DNA of 12,864 nt from contig CAJLLL010000052.1 in assembly GCA_905207485.1 (NCBI GenBank), positions 1 to 12,864 on the forward strand. The letters run 5' to 3'. Under the pieces are notes generated by a model. That model made no database searches, was not told the DNA's origin, and saw only the letters and a program-made list of their open reading frames with translations. A program made the translations under genes and the position numbers. Below are positions 1 to 6,870 of this stretch, piece by piece (position 1 is the stretch's first letter; every line of letters begins with the position of its first letter). This DNA comes from an uncultured Phascolarctobacterium sp. (GTDB lineage: Bacteria > Bacillota > Negativicutes > Acidaminococcales > Acidaminococcaceae).

Positions 1-174
1 ATATAGTTGAAAAAAGAAAATAAAACTTTGGATGCATTTATATATTTTGGATGTTATGGAAAACAGTCATTATTGTAAGATAATTTTTAAAGTTGTATTT
101 TGTAAATATTGTTGCATATATTTTCTTTAAAAAGTTATATTTTCATAGATTTTTCACAAATTTTATCTAAGTGC

Positions 175-208
175 TTGACTTTACACTTTTATACATTTAT
201 TATAAAAT
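175..208 (+). promoter_or_regulatory. Probable sigma-70/A promoter of the MFS gene
   Basis: TTGACT (175-180), a 17-bp spacer and TATTAT (198-203) make a near-consensus promoter. A second overlapping pair, TTTACA (180-185) with TAAAAT (203-208), also has a 17-bp spacer. The transcription start would lie near 210-215, giving a leader of about 75 nt before the ATG at 289. Confidence 0.6.
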
Positions 209-218
209 TTATAAACCC

Positions 219-228
219 TTGTATACAA
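219..228. promoter_or_regulatory. Palindromic operator candidate, GntR/FadR-like
   Basis: TTGTATACAA is a perfect 10-bp palindrome placed just after the predicted start of transcription, where a bound repressor would block RNA polymerase. Its shape resembles the TNGTNNNACNA-type sites of FadR-subfamily GntR repressors, which often control sugar-acid and carboxylate transporters. It sits inside a wider inverted repeat, ACCCTT (215-220) and AAGGGT (238-243), that could also fold in the mRNA. No GntR gene is in the window, so the regulator is unknown. Confidence 0.35.
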
Positions 229-288
229 ATATAACAAAAGGGTGCTGTTAATTTTATTTTTTTGTAATAATAAGGGAAGGTGAAAGAA

Positions 289-1536
289 ATGAATATGACT
301 AATTTTCGGTGGAAGGTTGCTTGGTTAATTTTTGCTATCAGTTTTATTTCTTATATGGACAGGGTAAATTTATCGGTAGCAACACCTGTTATTATGCAGG
401 AATTTGGTTTTACCAAACTTGATATGGGGTTAATTCAATCTTTCTTTTTTGCAGGCTACGCTTTATGCCAGGTGCCCGGCGGTATGATGGCTGAACGTTT
501 TGGTCATCGTCTTACAGGTTCGGTTGCAGTTATATGGTGGTCTGTTTTTACAGCTTTGACGGCAGTAGCCAGCGGAAAATTTTCTTTTGCCGTAGTACGT
601 TTACTGTTTGGCGTTGGTGAGGCGCCTATTTATCCGGCTGCTGCTATTGCAGGACATAAATGGTTTAATAAAGGCGAAAAAGGCAAAGTAAGTTCTTTTA
701 TTTTAAATGGCTGTTTCTTTGGCCCTGTTGTCGGGCCTGCAGTTACGGTTGCTTTAATGGCGGCTTTGGGCTGGAAAGCAGTTTTTTGGCTGTTTGGTAT
801 TATTGGCGTAGTGCTTGGTTTGCTTTGGCTTAAATATGTGCCGGATAATCCGCAGCAAAGTCCGTATGTTAATGAAGCCGAACTTGCACATATTAATGAC
901 GGAAGAGAAGAAAGCAAAACCGAAAAACAGATTGCGCCATGGGGCAGATTGCTTAAATCTTCACAGTTCTGGTCACTTGGTTTGCAGTTTATGATTACAG
1001 ATTACATTATGTATGTATTTTTGGCTTGGCTGCCGATGTATTTAATGGAAGTTCATGGTTTTTCTCTTTCTAAGATGGGCTTATGGGCTGCTGCTCCCTG
1101 GCTTTCTTTGATGGCTGTTGTATCGTGCTGCGGCTATCTTTCTGATAAAGCTATTGCAGCAGGTGCTTCACAGAATTTTGTTAAAACTTCTACCGGAGCT
1201 GTTGGCATTTTGTTGTGTGCCTGCACATTATTTATTGCAACTAAAACTGCAGACCCGATGATGAATGTATTTTGGCTTTCTGTTGCATTGGGGTCTCTCG
1301 GTTTAACAATGAGCGCTTCATGGTCCAGCGTTATTTCTATGGGCGGACAGTTTGCCGGTTCTGTTTCAGGATGGATGAATTTTTGGGGTAACATAGGCGG
1401 CGTTTTAGCGCCGAGCGTTACTGCCTGGGTAGCAACTACCTACGGTTGGCAGGCTGCTTTGGTTGTTACAGCGGTTTCCGGCATTGCCGGTGCTGTTTTG
1501 TGGCTGTTTGTAAAACCGGATAAAGCTATTGTTTAA
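289..1536 (+). CDS. MFS transporter, anion:cation symporter (ACS) family
   Basis: A 415-residue integral membrane protein with about 12 hydrophobic segments, predicted to import an organic anion with protons or another cation. The N-terminal helix carries the ACS-type pattern YMDRVNLSVA (residues 22-31, Asp24-Arg25). The cytoplasmic loop after TM2 has the MFS motif GGMMAERFGHR (64-74), and TM4 has GVGEAPIYPAA. These features match hexuronate, galactonate, glucarate and tartrate transporters (ExuT/DgoT/GudP type), but the substrate cannot be chosen from sequence. I prefer the ATG at 289 because GGAAGGTG at 275-282 is 6 bases upstream; a GTG at 280 in the same frame falls inside that site. The gene is monocistronic: own promoter and operator-like palindrome, strong terminator just after the stop, convergent with the LysR gene. 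Confidence 0.85.
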   Translation: MNMTNFRWKVAWLIFAISFISYMDRVNLSVATPVIMQEFGFTKLDMGLIQSFFFAGYALCQVPGGMMAERFGHRLTGSVAVIWWSVFTALTAVASGKFSFAVVRLLFGVGEAPIYPAAAIAGHKWFNKGEKGKVSSFILNGCFFGPVVGPAVTVALMAALGWKAVFWLFGIIGVVLGLLWLKYVPDNPQQSPYVNEAELAHINDGREESKTEKQIAPWGRLLKSSQFWSLGLQFMITDYIMYVFLAWLPMYLMEVHGFSLSKMGLWAAAPWLSLMAVVSCCGYLSDKAIAAGASQNFVKTSTGAVGILLCACTLFIATKTADPMMNVFWLSVALGSLGLTMSASWSSVISMGGQFAGSVSGWMNFWGNIGGVLAPSVTAWVATTYGWQAALVVTAVSGIAGAVLWLFVKPDKAIV

Positions 1537-1552
1537 AATTTTATAAATAGTT

Positions 1553-1585
1553 AAGAGAGCATATCTAATGATATGCTCTCTTTTT
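1553..1585 (+). terminator. Rho-independent terminator of the MFS gene
   Basis: A perfect 13-bp stem (1553-1565 pairing with 1570-1582), core GAGAGCATATC / GATATGCTCTC, loop TAAT, followed by a T tract. The T tract runs up to the stop codon of the convergent LysR gene at 1586. The other side lacks a clean T tract, so termination of the LysR transcript here would be weaker. Confidence 0.9.
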
Positions 1586-2473
1586 CTATGCGCCTATTTC
1601 TTTACGCAAGTATTCTAAAAATTTTTGTGATGCTTTAGAGAAAATTTGGTATTTTTTCCAAACAATGTTTAAATTTACCCGCAGTTCTGGTTTTAACGGA
1701 CGGAAACAAAGTTCACTGTCAAAGCCGGTATTGGCAAGTTTATCTAACGTAAGTGTATAACCAAAACCTTCTCTTGTCATAATGGCTGCATTATAAATAA
1801 GGTTATAAGTGGCAACAATATTTAACTTGCCTGTATGTTTCTGTCCCCAATCATCAATTTCTTCGTGTACCAGAGCCTGGCGGGACATTATAAGCGGAAG
1901 TCCTGCTAAATCCTGCGGTGTAATAAAATCTTTTGCTGCCAATGGGTCTGTTTTTAACATAACCAACCCCCATGTATCATGTGCAGGAAGTTTTAAATAA
2001 TCATATTTTTCTATGCTGTTGGAAGTAATTAAAATACCAAAATCAAGGAGCCCTTTTTCCATACGTTCCGATACGTCTTCAGCGTTGCCGCTGTATAAGT
2101 GAAAATGGATATCAGGGTAATCCTGTCGGACTTTTACTGCTGTTTTGGCTATAATCTGCATGGCATCGCTTTCGCCGCAGCCTATATAAACATCGCCGGT
2201 AATATTTTCGTCATTTGCCAAAAATTCAGCTTCAGTTTTATCTGCAAGTTCAATAATTTCTTCAGCACGTTTACGCAGGCGCATGCCATCTTCCGTCAGC
2301 ATTATTTTTCGGTTGCGTTTGCCGCGTATTAAAAGTTGTTTGCCGAGTTCTTTTTCCAAATCCATTAATTGTCGTGAAAGTGTAGGTTGTGTTATGCAGA
2401 GAAAATCAGCCGCATCAGAAATACTTTGTTCTCGGGCAACAGCAAGAAAATAGCGAAGTACCCTTAATTCCAT
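1586..2473 (-). CDS. LysR-family transcriptional regulator
   Basis: A 295-residue LysR-type regulator of normal length. Residues 1-60 form the winged helix-turn-helix (start MELRVLRYFLAVA, recognition helix with ITQPTLSRQL). A linker helix leads into a two-lobed effector-binding domain from about residue 90 (GDVYIGCGESDAMQ onward). I chose the ATG at 2473, not the upstream in-frame start at 2539, because family members begin here and GGAGGTG (complement of 2479-2485) lies 5 bases away. It is transcribed away from the four-gene redox operon starting at 2601 and shares its control region, which has a LysR-type box overlapping this gene's own -35. Activation of that operon plus self-repression is the likely role. 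The effector is unknown. It is convergent with the MFS gene. Confidence 0.9.
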   Translation of the reverse strand: MELRVLRYFLAVAREQSISDAADFLCITQPTLSRQLMDLEKELGKQLLIRGKRNRKIMLTEDGMRLRKRAEEIIELADKTEAEFLANDENITGDVYIGCGESDAMQIIAKTAVKVRQDYPDIHFHLYSGNAEDVSERMEKGLLDFGILITSNSIEKYDYLKLPAHDTWGLVMLKTDPLAAKDFITPQDLAGLPLIMSRQALVHEEIDDWGQKHTGKLNIVATYNLIYNAAIMTREGFGYTLTLDKLANTGFDSELCFRPLKPELRVNLNIVWKKYQIFSKASQKFLEYLRKEIGA

Positions 2474-2492
2474 ATAAACACCTCCAGAAAAG

Positions 2493-2521
2493 ATTATAAG
2501 TAAATATTGTATGCCCGTCAA
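2493..2521 (-). promoter_or_regulatory. Promoter of the LysR gene at 2473
   Basis: Read on the minus strand: TTGACG (complement of 2516-2521), exactly 17 bp, then TATAAT (complement of 2493-2498). This is close to the sigma-70/A consensus. The ribosome binding site follows directly, so the leader is short. Confidence 0.75.
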
Positions 2522-2526
2522 GCATA
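2510..2526. promoter_or_regulatory. LysR-type binding box (T-N11-A dyad)
   Basis: TATGC (2510-2514), 7 bp and GCATA (2522-2526) form a perfect inverted repeat containing T2512-N11-A2524, the classic LysR recognition pattern. It covers the LysR gene's own -35 element, which fits autorepression. Its centre is about 66 bp upstream of the predicted start of the divergent operon (near 2584), the usual recognition-site position for activation by this family. Confidence 0.6.
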
Positions 2527-2548
2527 AAGCGCAATTCAATATAGGTAT

Positions 2549-2577
2549 TTGATGATATAAAAAGAAGAAGCTATACT
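2549..2577 (+). promoter_or_regulatory. Promoter of the flavoprotein/DUF3737 operon
   Basis: TTGATG (2549-2554), 17-bp spacer, TATACT (2572-2577). The -35 is only moderate, as expected for an activator-dependent promoter. Transcription would start near 2584, immediately before the ribosome binding site GGGAGG at 2587-2592. Confidence 0.55.
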
Positions 2578-2600
2578 AATCACTAAGGGAGGCGGGTGCT

Positions 2601-2837
2601 TTGGATTGCAAAAATAAGGCTGTATTAGAGAAGGTTTTAAAGGATTGCGGCTGTACGCAAAAAGTAATTAACGAATGCCTTATGATAAATGCTGGAAGCA
2701 GTGAAGAAAAACTTTTACCATTTTTACAGCAGCAGCGTTACCGCCTTTTGCAAAAAATACATGAGGAACAACAAAAACTTGATATTTTGGATTATGTAAT
2801 TTTTAAGATTAAGCAGGGAGGGCTTAAGAATGTCTAA
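2601..2837 (+). CDS. Small helical protein of unknown function
   Basis: A 78-residue protein that I do not assign to a family. The first half has a Cys-rich stretch (Cys3, then CGC around residues 16-18, and another Cys in NECLM). The second half, from about residue 37, is strongly helical and charged (LLPFLQQQRYRLLQKIHEEQ, then LDILDYVIFKIKQ), resembling the coiled-coil tail found after the DNA-binding part of MerR regulators, but no DNA-binding domain is present. The start is TTG at 2601, supported by GGGAGG (2587-2592) 8 bases upstream; no in-frame ATG gives a comparable protein. It overlaps the next gene by 8 bp, so translational coupling is likely. It may be a small partner or adaptor of the flavoprotein encoded next, but that is only context. 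Confidence 0.7.
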   Translation: MDCKNKAVLEKVLKDCGCTQKVINECLMINAGSSEEKLLPFLQQQRYRLLQKIHEEQQKLDILDYVIFKIKQGGLKNV

Positions 2838-3369
2838 AAACGTATTGGTAATTTCAACAAGTTTAAGAAACGGCAGTAATTCTGATATTTTAGCGGATGA
2901 ATTTATGCGTGGGGCTTTGGATGCAGGCAATAAAGCTGAAAAAATCAACTTGCGGGAAAAGAAGATAAATTTTTGCATTGGCTGCCTTGCCTGCCAGAAA
3001 ACAGGGCATTGTGTACTTAATGACGATATGGCTGAATTTTTGCCAAAAATGCAGCAGGCAGATGTGATTTGTTTTGCTTCACCTGTATATTTTTATGATA
3101 TGTGTGGGCAGCTTAAAACTTTTTTAGATCGTACAAATCCTTTGTTTCCTTCAGAGTATAAATTTAGGGATATTTACTTTTTGCTTACAGCCGCAGATAC
3201 AGAAGAAAGTGCTGCCGAAGGGCCGGTTAAAGGTTTGCAGGGCTGGATAGATTGTTTTGAAAAAGCTGCTTTAAAAGGTGTGGTATGCGGTTTAGGTGCT
3301 GAAAAACCCGGCGATGCAAAAAGTTTGCTGGCAATGGCAGAAGCTTATGAATTAGGAAAAAATGTATAA
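2830..3369 (+). CDS. Iron-sulfur flavoprotein / NAD(P)H-dependent FMN reductase-like
   Basis: A 179-residue cytoplasmic flavodoxin-fold protein. The N-terminal strand and phosphate loop (ISTSLRNGSNS, residues 8-18) bind FMN phosphate, and ASPVYFYDMCGQLKTFLDR in the middle is the second FMN-contacting segment of the NADPH-dependent FMN reductase superfamily. Cys49, Cys52, Cys55 and Cys61 form a C-x2-C-x2-C-x5-C motif, the compact pattern that holds the [4Fe-4S] cluster in Methanosarcina Isf-type iron-sulfur flavoproteins. All four cysteines are present, so electron transfer between FMN and an iron-sulfur cluster is predicted. The physiological partner is unknown. The start ATG has GGGAGGG (2816-2822) 7 bases upstream. 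The gene overlaps its neighbours by 8 bp at both ends (ATGTCTAA and ATGTATAA junctions). A redox or detoxification role under LysR control is the simplest reading. Confidence 0.85.
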   Translation: MSKNVLVISTSLRNGSNSDILADEFMRGALDAGNKAEKINLREKKINFCIGCLACQKTGHCVLNDDMAEFLPKMQQADVICFASPVYFYDMCGQLKTFLDRTNPLFPSEYKFRDIYFLLTAADTEESAAEGPVKGLQGWIDCFEKAALKGVVCGLGAEKPGDAKSLLAMAEAYELGKNV

Positions 3370-3841
3370 AATAAAAATTTTAAATTTGGCATTGGCTGTA
3401 CTTATGGCATTTTGTGCTGTTGGCTGCGTAAATGCTGAGCAGCCTGATAAAAGTAAAAATATAGTGCAAAACGAAGAGAAGGTTACAGTAAAAATGCAGA
3501 AATTAAAAATAAGAATTAACGGGCAGCAGTTTACAGCCGAACTTTATGATAACCCAACTGTACACAATTTTATTGGCAGGCTGCCGCTGACTTTGAATAT
3601 GAAAGATTTGCATGGCAATGAAAAGTATTGTTATCTTGATGATGCGCTGCCATGTAAAAATAAACGAGTAGGCAGGATAAATGCTGGAGATATTATGCTT
3701 TTTGGCAGTGATTGCCTGGTGGTGTTTTATAAAAGCTTTAATACATCGTACAGCTATACACCGTTTGGCAAAATAGAAAATGCTAATGCTTTGGAAAAAG
3801 TTTTAGGGCATGGCAATGTGCAAATGGAATTTAGCTTATAA
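3362..3841 (+). CDS. Cyclophilin-like domain protein, probable lipoprotein
   Basis: A 159-residue protein. Residues 1-21 are a hydrophobic signal segment ending in AVGC, a plausible though imperfect lipobox with Cys22 as the lipidated residue. An unstructured charged linker (about 23-45) follows, then a cyclophilin-like domain (about 48-159) with hallmark segments IRINGQQFTAELYDN, LPLTLNMKDLHGNEKYCYL, GDIMLFGSDCLVVFYKSF and a terminal LGHGNVQMEF. These beta-barrel domains resemble cyclophilin in fold but are not established peptidyl-prolyl isomerases. They are commonly encoded beside flavodoxins and aldo/keto reductases in anaerobes. The start ATG is preceded by AGGAAAAA inside the end of the flavoprotein gene, and the two frames overlap at ATGTATAA. 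If exported, it would act outside the membrane, unlike its cytosolic neighbours. Confidence 0.75.
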   Translation: MYKIKILNLALAVLMAFCAVGCVNAEQPDKSKNIVQNEEKVTVKMQKLKIRINGQQFTAELYDNPTVHNFIGRLPLTLNMKDLHGNEKYCYLDDALPCKNKRVGRINAGDIMLFGSDCLVVFYKSFNTSYSYTPFGKIENANALEKVLGHGNVQMEFSL

Positions 3842-3854
3842 TGGGGGCATTCAA

Positions 3855-4700
3855 TTGGATATTTTTAAAAATGAAACTTTTGATGAAGAACGCGCTTTAT
3901 ATGGCGTGCATAATGTGCAGGTAATAAATTGTGAGTTTGCTGGACTTGCTGATGGTGAATCTGCACTAAAAGAGTGCAGAAATATAGATATTGATAACTG
4001 TCGCTTTTTACTGCGCTATCCGCTTTGGCATGTAAACGGCGGCAGCTTGAAAAACAGTATAATGACTGAAACATGCCGTGCAGCAATGTGGTATGATAAA
4101 AATTTTACTGTTGAAGATACAGAAATTGGCGGCATTAAAGCACTGCGTGAATGTGATAACAGCGTATTAAAAAATTGCAATATAAGTTCAGAAGAATTTG
4201 GCTGGTTTTGCCGCGGCATAAAAATAGAAAATTGCAAATTGAAATCTGTATATCCTTTTATGCAAAGCCGTGACTTAGAAATAAACGGTTTGAATATGCA
4301 GGCAAAATATAGTTTTCAATATGTGGAAAATGTAATTATCAAAAATTCAGTGCTTGATACCAAAGATGCTTTTTGGCACAGTAAAAACGTAACAGTTATG
4401 GATAGTGTCATTAAAGGCGAATATTTAGCATGGTATTCTGAGAACCTGCATCTCATCCGCTGCAAAATTATCGGCACGCAGCCTTTATGTTATGCAAAAG
4501 GGTTGGTTTTGGAAGATTGCACAACCGAAGGCTGTGATTTGGCGTTTGAATATAGTGATGTTGAAGCAGTAATTAAAGGCAGTATAGTTAGCGTTAAAAA
4601 TCCGCGCAGCGGTTATATACATGCTAATGAGATTGGCGAAATTATTTTGGATGAACACCGTATAAAAGACGGTACTTGCCAAATTAGAACTATAAAGTAG
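3855..4700 (+). CDS. DUF3737 family protein, right-handed beta-helix
   Basis: A 281-residue protein of the DUF3737 family (function not established). The opening LDIFKNETFDEERALYG is the typical N-terminus of this family. About twelve short repeats follow, each near 19-22 residues, with a pattern such as NVQVINCEF, NIDIDNCRF, NFTVEDTEI, GIKIENCKL, NVIIKNSVL, NVTVMDSVI and GLVLEDCTT. That is the signature of a parallel beta-helix like pectate-lyase-type folds, though I see no catalytic residues to name. I set the start at TTG 3855, 13 bp after the preceding stop, with GGGGG (3843-3847) 7 bases upstream. An ATG at 3810 in the same frame would add 15 residues with no family resemblance and overlap the previous gene by 32 bp. 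It is the last gene of the LysR-flanked operon. Confidence 0.8.
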   Translation: MDIFKNETFDEERALYGVHNVQVINCEFAGLADGESALKECRNIDIDNCRFLLRYPLWHVNGGSLKNSIMTETCRAAMWYDKNFTVEDTEIGGIKALRECDNSVLKNCNISSEEFGWFCRGIKIENCKLKSVYPFMQSRDLEINGLNMQAKYSFQYVENVIIKNSVLDTKDAFWHSKNVTVMDSVIKGEYLAWYSENLHLIRCKIIGTQPLCYAKGLVLEDCTTEGCDLAFEYSDVEAVIKGSIVSVKNPRSGYIHANEIGEIILDEHRIKDGTCQIRTIK

Positions 4701-4735
4701 ACATAAAACAGAATGTAGCCTTATTCTGACCGGTG

Positions 4736-4744
4736 TGTTATAAT
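4736..4744 (+). promoter_or_regulatory. Extended -10 promoter for the MBL-fold gene
   Basis: TGTTATAAT (4736-4744) is an extended -10 element (TGN before TATAAT) with no recognisable -35 at 17 bp. It lies about 68 bp before the ATG at 4812. ACCGGT palindromes at 4729-4734 and 4787-4792 bracket the leader and might be regulator sites, but that is weak. Confidence 0.45.
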
Positions 4745-4811
4745 TATCCGCAAAAGATAGTTATGGTAAACGGTACTAAAGACAGCACCGGTACAGGCGA
4801 GGGGTGAAATT

Positions 4812-5690
4812 ATGTTTGAACTTGTGCAGGTTTCAGACCGCAGTTATTATATTGAAAGCCCGGCTAAAATAGGGCTTGTAAAATTAAACGATAAAGATGT
4901 TTGCTTGATTGACAGCGGCAATGATAAAGATGCAGGGCGTAAAGTACGGCAGATTTTGGATGCCAACGGCTGGCATTTAACGGCAATTTACAATACTCAT
5001 GCCAATGCAGACCATATAGGCGGTAATAGATATTTGCAGGGGCAGACAGGATGCAGGGTTTATGCACCGGAAATTGACTGTGAATTTACAAGGCATCCTG
5101 TTTTAGAGCCATCGTTTTTGTATGGCGGGTATCCATGCAAAGACCTCAGGCACAAGTTCCTTATGGCACAGGAAAGCAGTGCCGAATATTTAACGGAAGA
5201 AGTTTTGCCGGCTGGTTTTGAACTTATTAAATTACCGGGACATTTTTTTAATATGGTTGGGTTCAGAACTCCGGATGATGTAGTGTTCCTTGCAGATTGC
5301 CTTTCAAGCAGGGAAATTTTAGATAAATATCAAATTGGTTTTATCTATGATGTTGATGCTTATTTAAAGACGCTGGAAATGGTGAAAACGCTTAAAGCAA
5401 AAATGTTTGTGCCTGCACATGCAGCAGCAACAACAGATATTGCCGGACTTGCACAGTATAATATTGATAAGGTGCATGAAGTTGCCGGCAAAATTTTGGA
5501 ATTATGTGCAGAACCATGTTTCTTTGAAAATATTCTGCAAAAATTATTTACTGAATACGGTCTTATGATGAATTTTGAGCAGTATGTTCTTGTTGGCAGC
5601 ACTGTTCGCTCCTATCTTTCATGGTTGAAAGATTCAGGAAAAGTAAACGTTAAATTTGATAATAATATGTTGCTTTGGCAGCGGGTATAA
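4812..5690 (+). CDS. MBL-fold metallohydrolase with C-terminal winged helix
   Basis: A 292-residue metallo-beta-lactamase-fold protein. Residues 1-215 form the hydrolase core. The first metal motif reads NTHANADHIGG with His63, Asn65, Asp67 and His68, so the usual HxHxDH is HxNxDH. The later metal ligands are His144 (LPGH), Asp162 (LADC) and His203 (PAHA). The tail (about 228-292, with VRSYLSWLKDSGKV) looks like the small winged-helix domain found after many LACTB2-like MBL hydrolases. The Asn-for-His change is seen in some Firmicute MBL proteins and probably alters metal occupancy at site 1; the reaction is unknown (thioester, lactone or phosphoester hydrolysis are family options). AGGGGTG lies just before the ATG. 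It is a single-gene transcript with its own promoter and a terminator 40 bp after the stop. Confidence 0.85.
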   Translation: MFELVQVSDRSYYIESPAKIGLVKLNDKDVCLIDSGNDKDAGRKVRQILDANGWHLTAIYNTHANADHIGGNRYLQGQTGCRVYAPEIDCEFTRHPVLEPSFLYGGYPCKDLRHKFLMAQESSAEYLTEEVLPAGFELIKLPGHFFNMVGFRTPDDVVFLADCLSSREILDKYQIGFIYDVDAYLKTLEMVKTLKAKMFVPAHAAATTDIAGLAQYNIDKVHEVAGKILELCAEPCFFENILQKLFTEYGLMMNFEQYVLVGSTVRSYLSWLKDSGKVNVKFDNNMLLWQRV

Positions 5691-5723
5691 GTTAAAACAT
5701 TTAAAACAGATTGATTGCAAAAT

Positions 5724-5757
5724 AAAAAAACGGCAGCATTTTTGCTGCCGCTTTTTT
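5724..5757. terminator. Bidirectional rho-independent terminator
   Basis: CGGCAGCA (5731-5738), TTTT loop, TGCTGCCG (5743-5750), with A7 on the left (5724-5730) and a T6 tract on the right (5752-5757). It therefore works for the MBL gene on the plus strand and for the FrhB-like gene ending at 5763 on the minus strand. Confidence 0.92.
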
Positions 5758-5762
5758 ATTTT

Positions 5763-6851
5763 TTACAGAGGTAGAATCTCATCTGCTAATTCTTTTAATG
5801 TTTTATTGTTCAGGTTAGCGAAAAAGTATTCACGTTTAGGATGCAGTCCAAGTGATTTGCTAACGGCAAGATTATATTGGGCGCCTTTTTCAAAATCCGT
5901 GCTGATATAGCTTGTTTGTGTTTTGACTTCATCAAAAATATCCTGGCCTTTAGCTGTATTTATCAATACCAGTGTTGTACCTTTATCGTCATCAAATTCA
6001 GGGAATTGTTTATTAATGCCCCAGTAATCTGCAATGGTAATATCAGCCAGGCTGCGTTTGTTGTTAAAGGCACAATCTGCGCAGCTTGGACGGATGCTGA
6101 CATTGTTTAAAAATAAACGCATATAAGGTTCACGGCGCTTGCTGTCTGCAATACGGTTATTTTCAGTGCGGAAAACGGTTTCACCGCGCAGCCAGCCTTT
6201 TTCTTTATTGCGGAATTCCACGCTGGTTACAGGTTCTCCGGCACAGGCAGCTAATTGCTGTAAATATTTATTATATACTTTTGCGCTTGGAACACCATGG
6301 CAAACAACATCTACTGTAAATAAATTTTCGTAATCTTTCATTAAAAAGCCTTTCAGTCCGGCTATCTGGCAGGGAGTGCCGCTGAAAAGCACTTTACTGC
6401 CGTTTGCAAGCAGGGTGCGTACCTGTTTAAAAATGCCGTTCATATTGCTTTGTACATATTTGCTGCCGCGCAGCCTGCCAAGTTGTTGTGTGTTGTCAAC
6501 GCCCATGTGGCAAACCTGCAAATTTTCATCAAAGCCGGCGCCAAACACTGTACCGCCGCTGTTTAAAATATGATTGGCAAACAGCGTAAACATACCGCCG
6601 CTGGAACTTTCAAAACGGATGTCATCATTAATATTTTTACTTCCGTAAACATTTAATATTTCATGCTGCTGCGGTTTGTTCAAAAGCGGGCAAACACGTT
6701 CGCAAAGACCGCAGTTAATACATTTGGAAGCATCAATGTGCGGATAGCAGAAGCCTTCTTCATCTGGCTGCATATCAATGCAGTTTTTGGGGCATACAGA
6801 TGCGCAGGCGGTGCAGCCGCAGCAATCATGTTTTGACATTAGTTTTAACAT
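5763..6851 (-). CDS. FrhB-like oxidoreductase with two [4Fe-4S] motifs
   Basis: A 362-residue protein of the coenzyme F420 hydrogenase/dehydrogenase beta-subunit family. The N-terminus has two bacterial ferredoxin motifs: Cys10, 13, 16 and 20 (CGCTACASVCP) and Cys44, 47, 50 and 54 (CINCGLCERVCP), each able to hold a [4Fe-4S] cluster. The FrhB core follows with RGSKYVQS, FSGTPCQIAGLKGFL, VVCHGVPS and RPSCADCAF followed by DITIADYWG; the extra Cys pair may bind another cluster. In relatives this domain binds FAD and moves electrons. Anaerobic bacteria that carry it usually do not make F420, so ferredoxin or another flavin is a more likely partner. Many homologues sit beside polysaccharide pyruvyl transferases, but none is here. 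The ATG at 6851 has AGAAGGTG just upstream; a start at 6911 would overlap the LysR gene. It lies 19 bp after that gene and is probably co-transcribed with it. Confidence 0.85.
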   Translation of the reverse strand: MLKLMSKHDCCGCTACASVCPKNCIDMQPDEEGFCYPHIDASKCINCGLCERVCPLLNKPQQHEILNVYGSKNINDDIRFESSSGGMFTLFANHILNSGGTVFGAGFDENLQVCHMGVDNTQQLGRLRGSKYVQSNMNGIFKQVRTLLANGSKVLFSGTPCQIAGLKGFLMKDYENLFTVDVVCHGVPSAKVYNKYLQQLAACAGEPVTSVEFRNKEKGWLRGETVFRTENNRIADSKRREPYMRLFLNNVSIRPSCADCAFNNKRSLADITIADYWGINKQFPEFDDDKGTTLVLINTAKGQDIFDEVKTQTSYISTDFEKGAQYNLAVSKSLGLHPKREYFFANLNNKTLKELADEILPL

Positions 6852-6870
6852 GGTAACACCTTCTTCTTTA

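Larger units (their letters stand above)
1..288. other. AT-rich leader upstream of the MFS gene
   Basis: No credible coding region was found on either strand. Positions 1-174 are almost pure A/T runs with nothing recognisable beyond a short TTTGGATG direct repeat (27-34 and 46-53). The functional part is 175-288, which holds a promoter, a palindrome and the ribosome binding site of the transporter, annotated separately. Confidence 0.6.

Noticed and set aside
27..53. Direct repeat TTTGGATG at 27-34 and 46-53
   Set aside because: It is short and in AT-rich DNA without a nearby promoter or gene to give it meaning.
4709..4728. Hairpin CAGAAT/ATTCTG after the DUF3737 gene as a terminator
   Set aside because: Only 6 bp with an 8-nt loop, low GC and no T tract follows; it is too weak to call.
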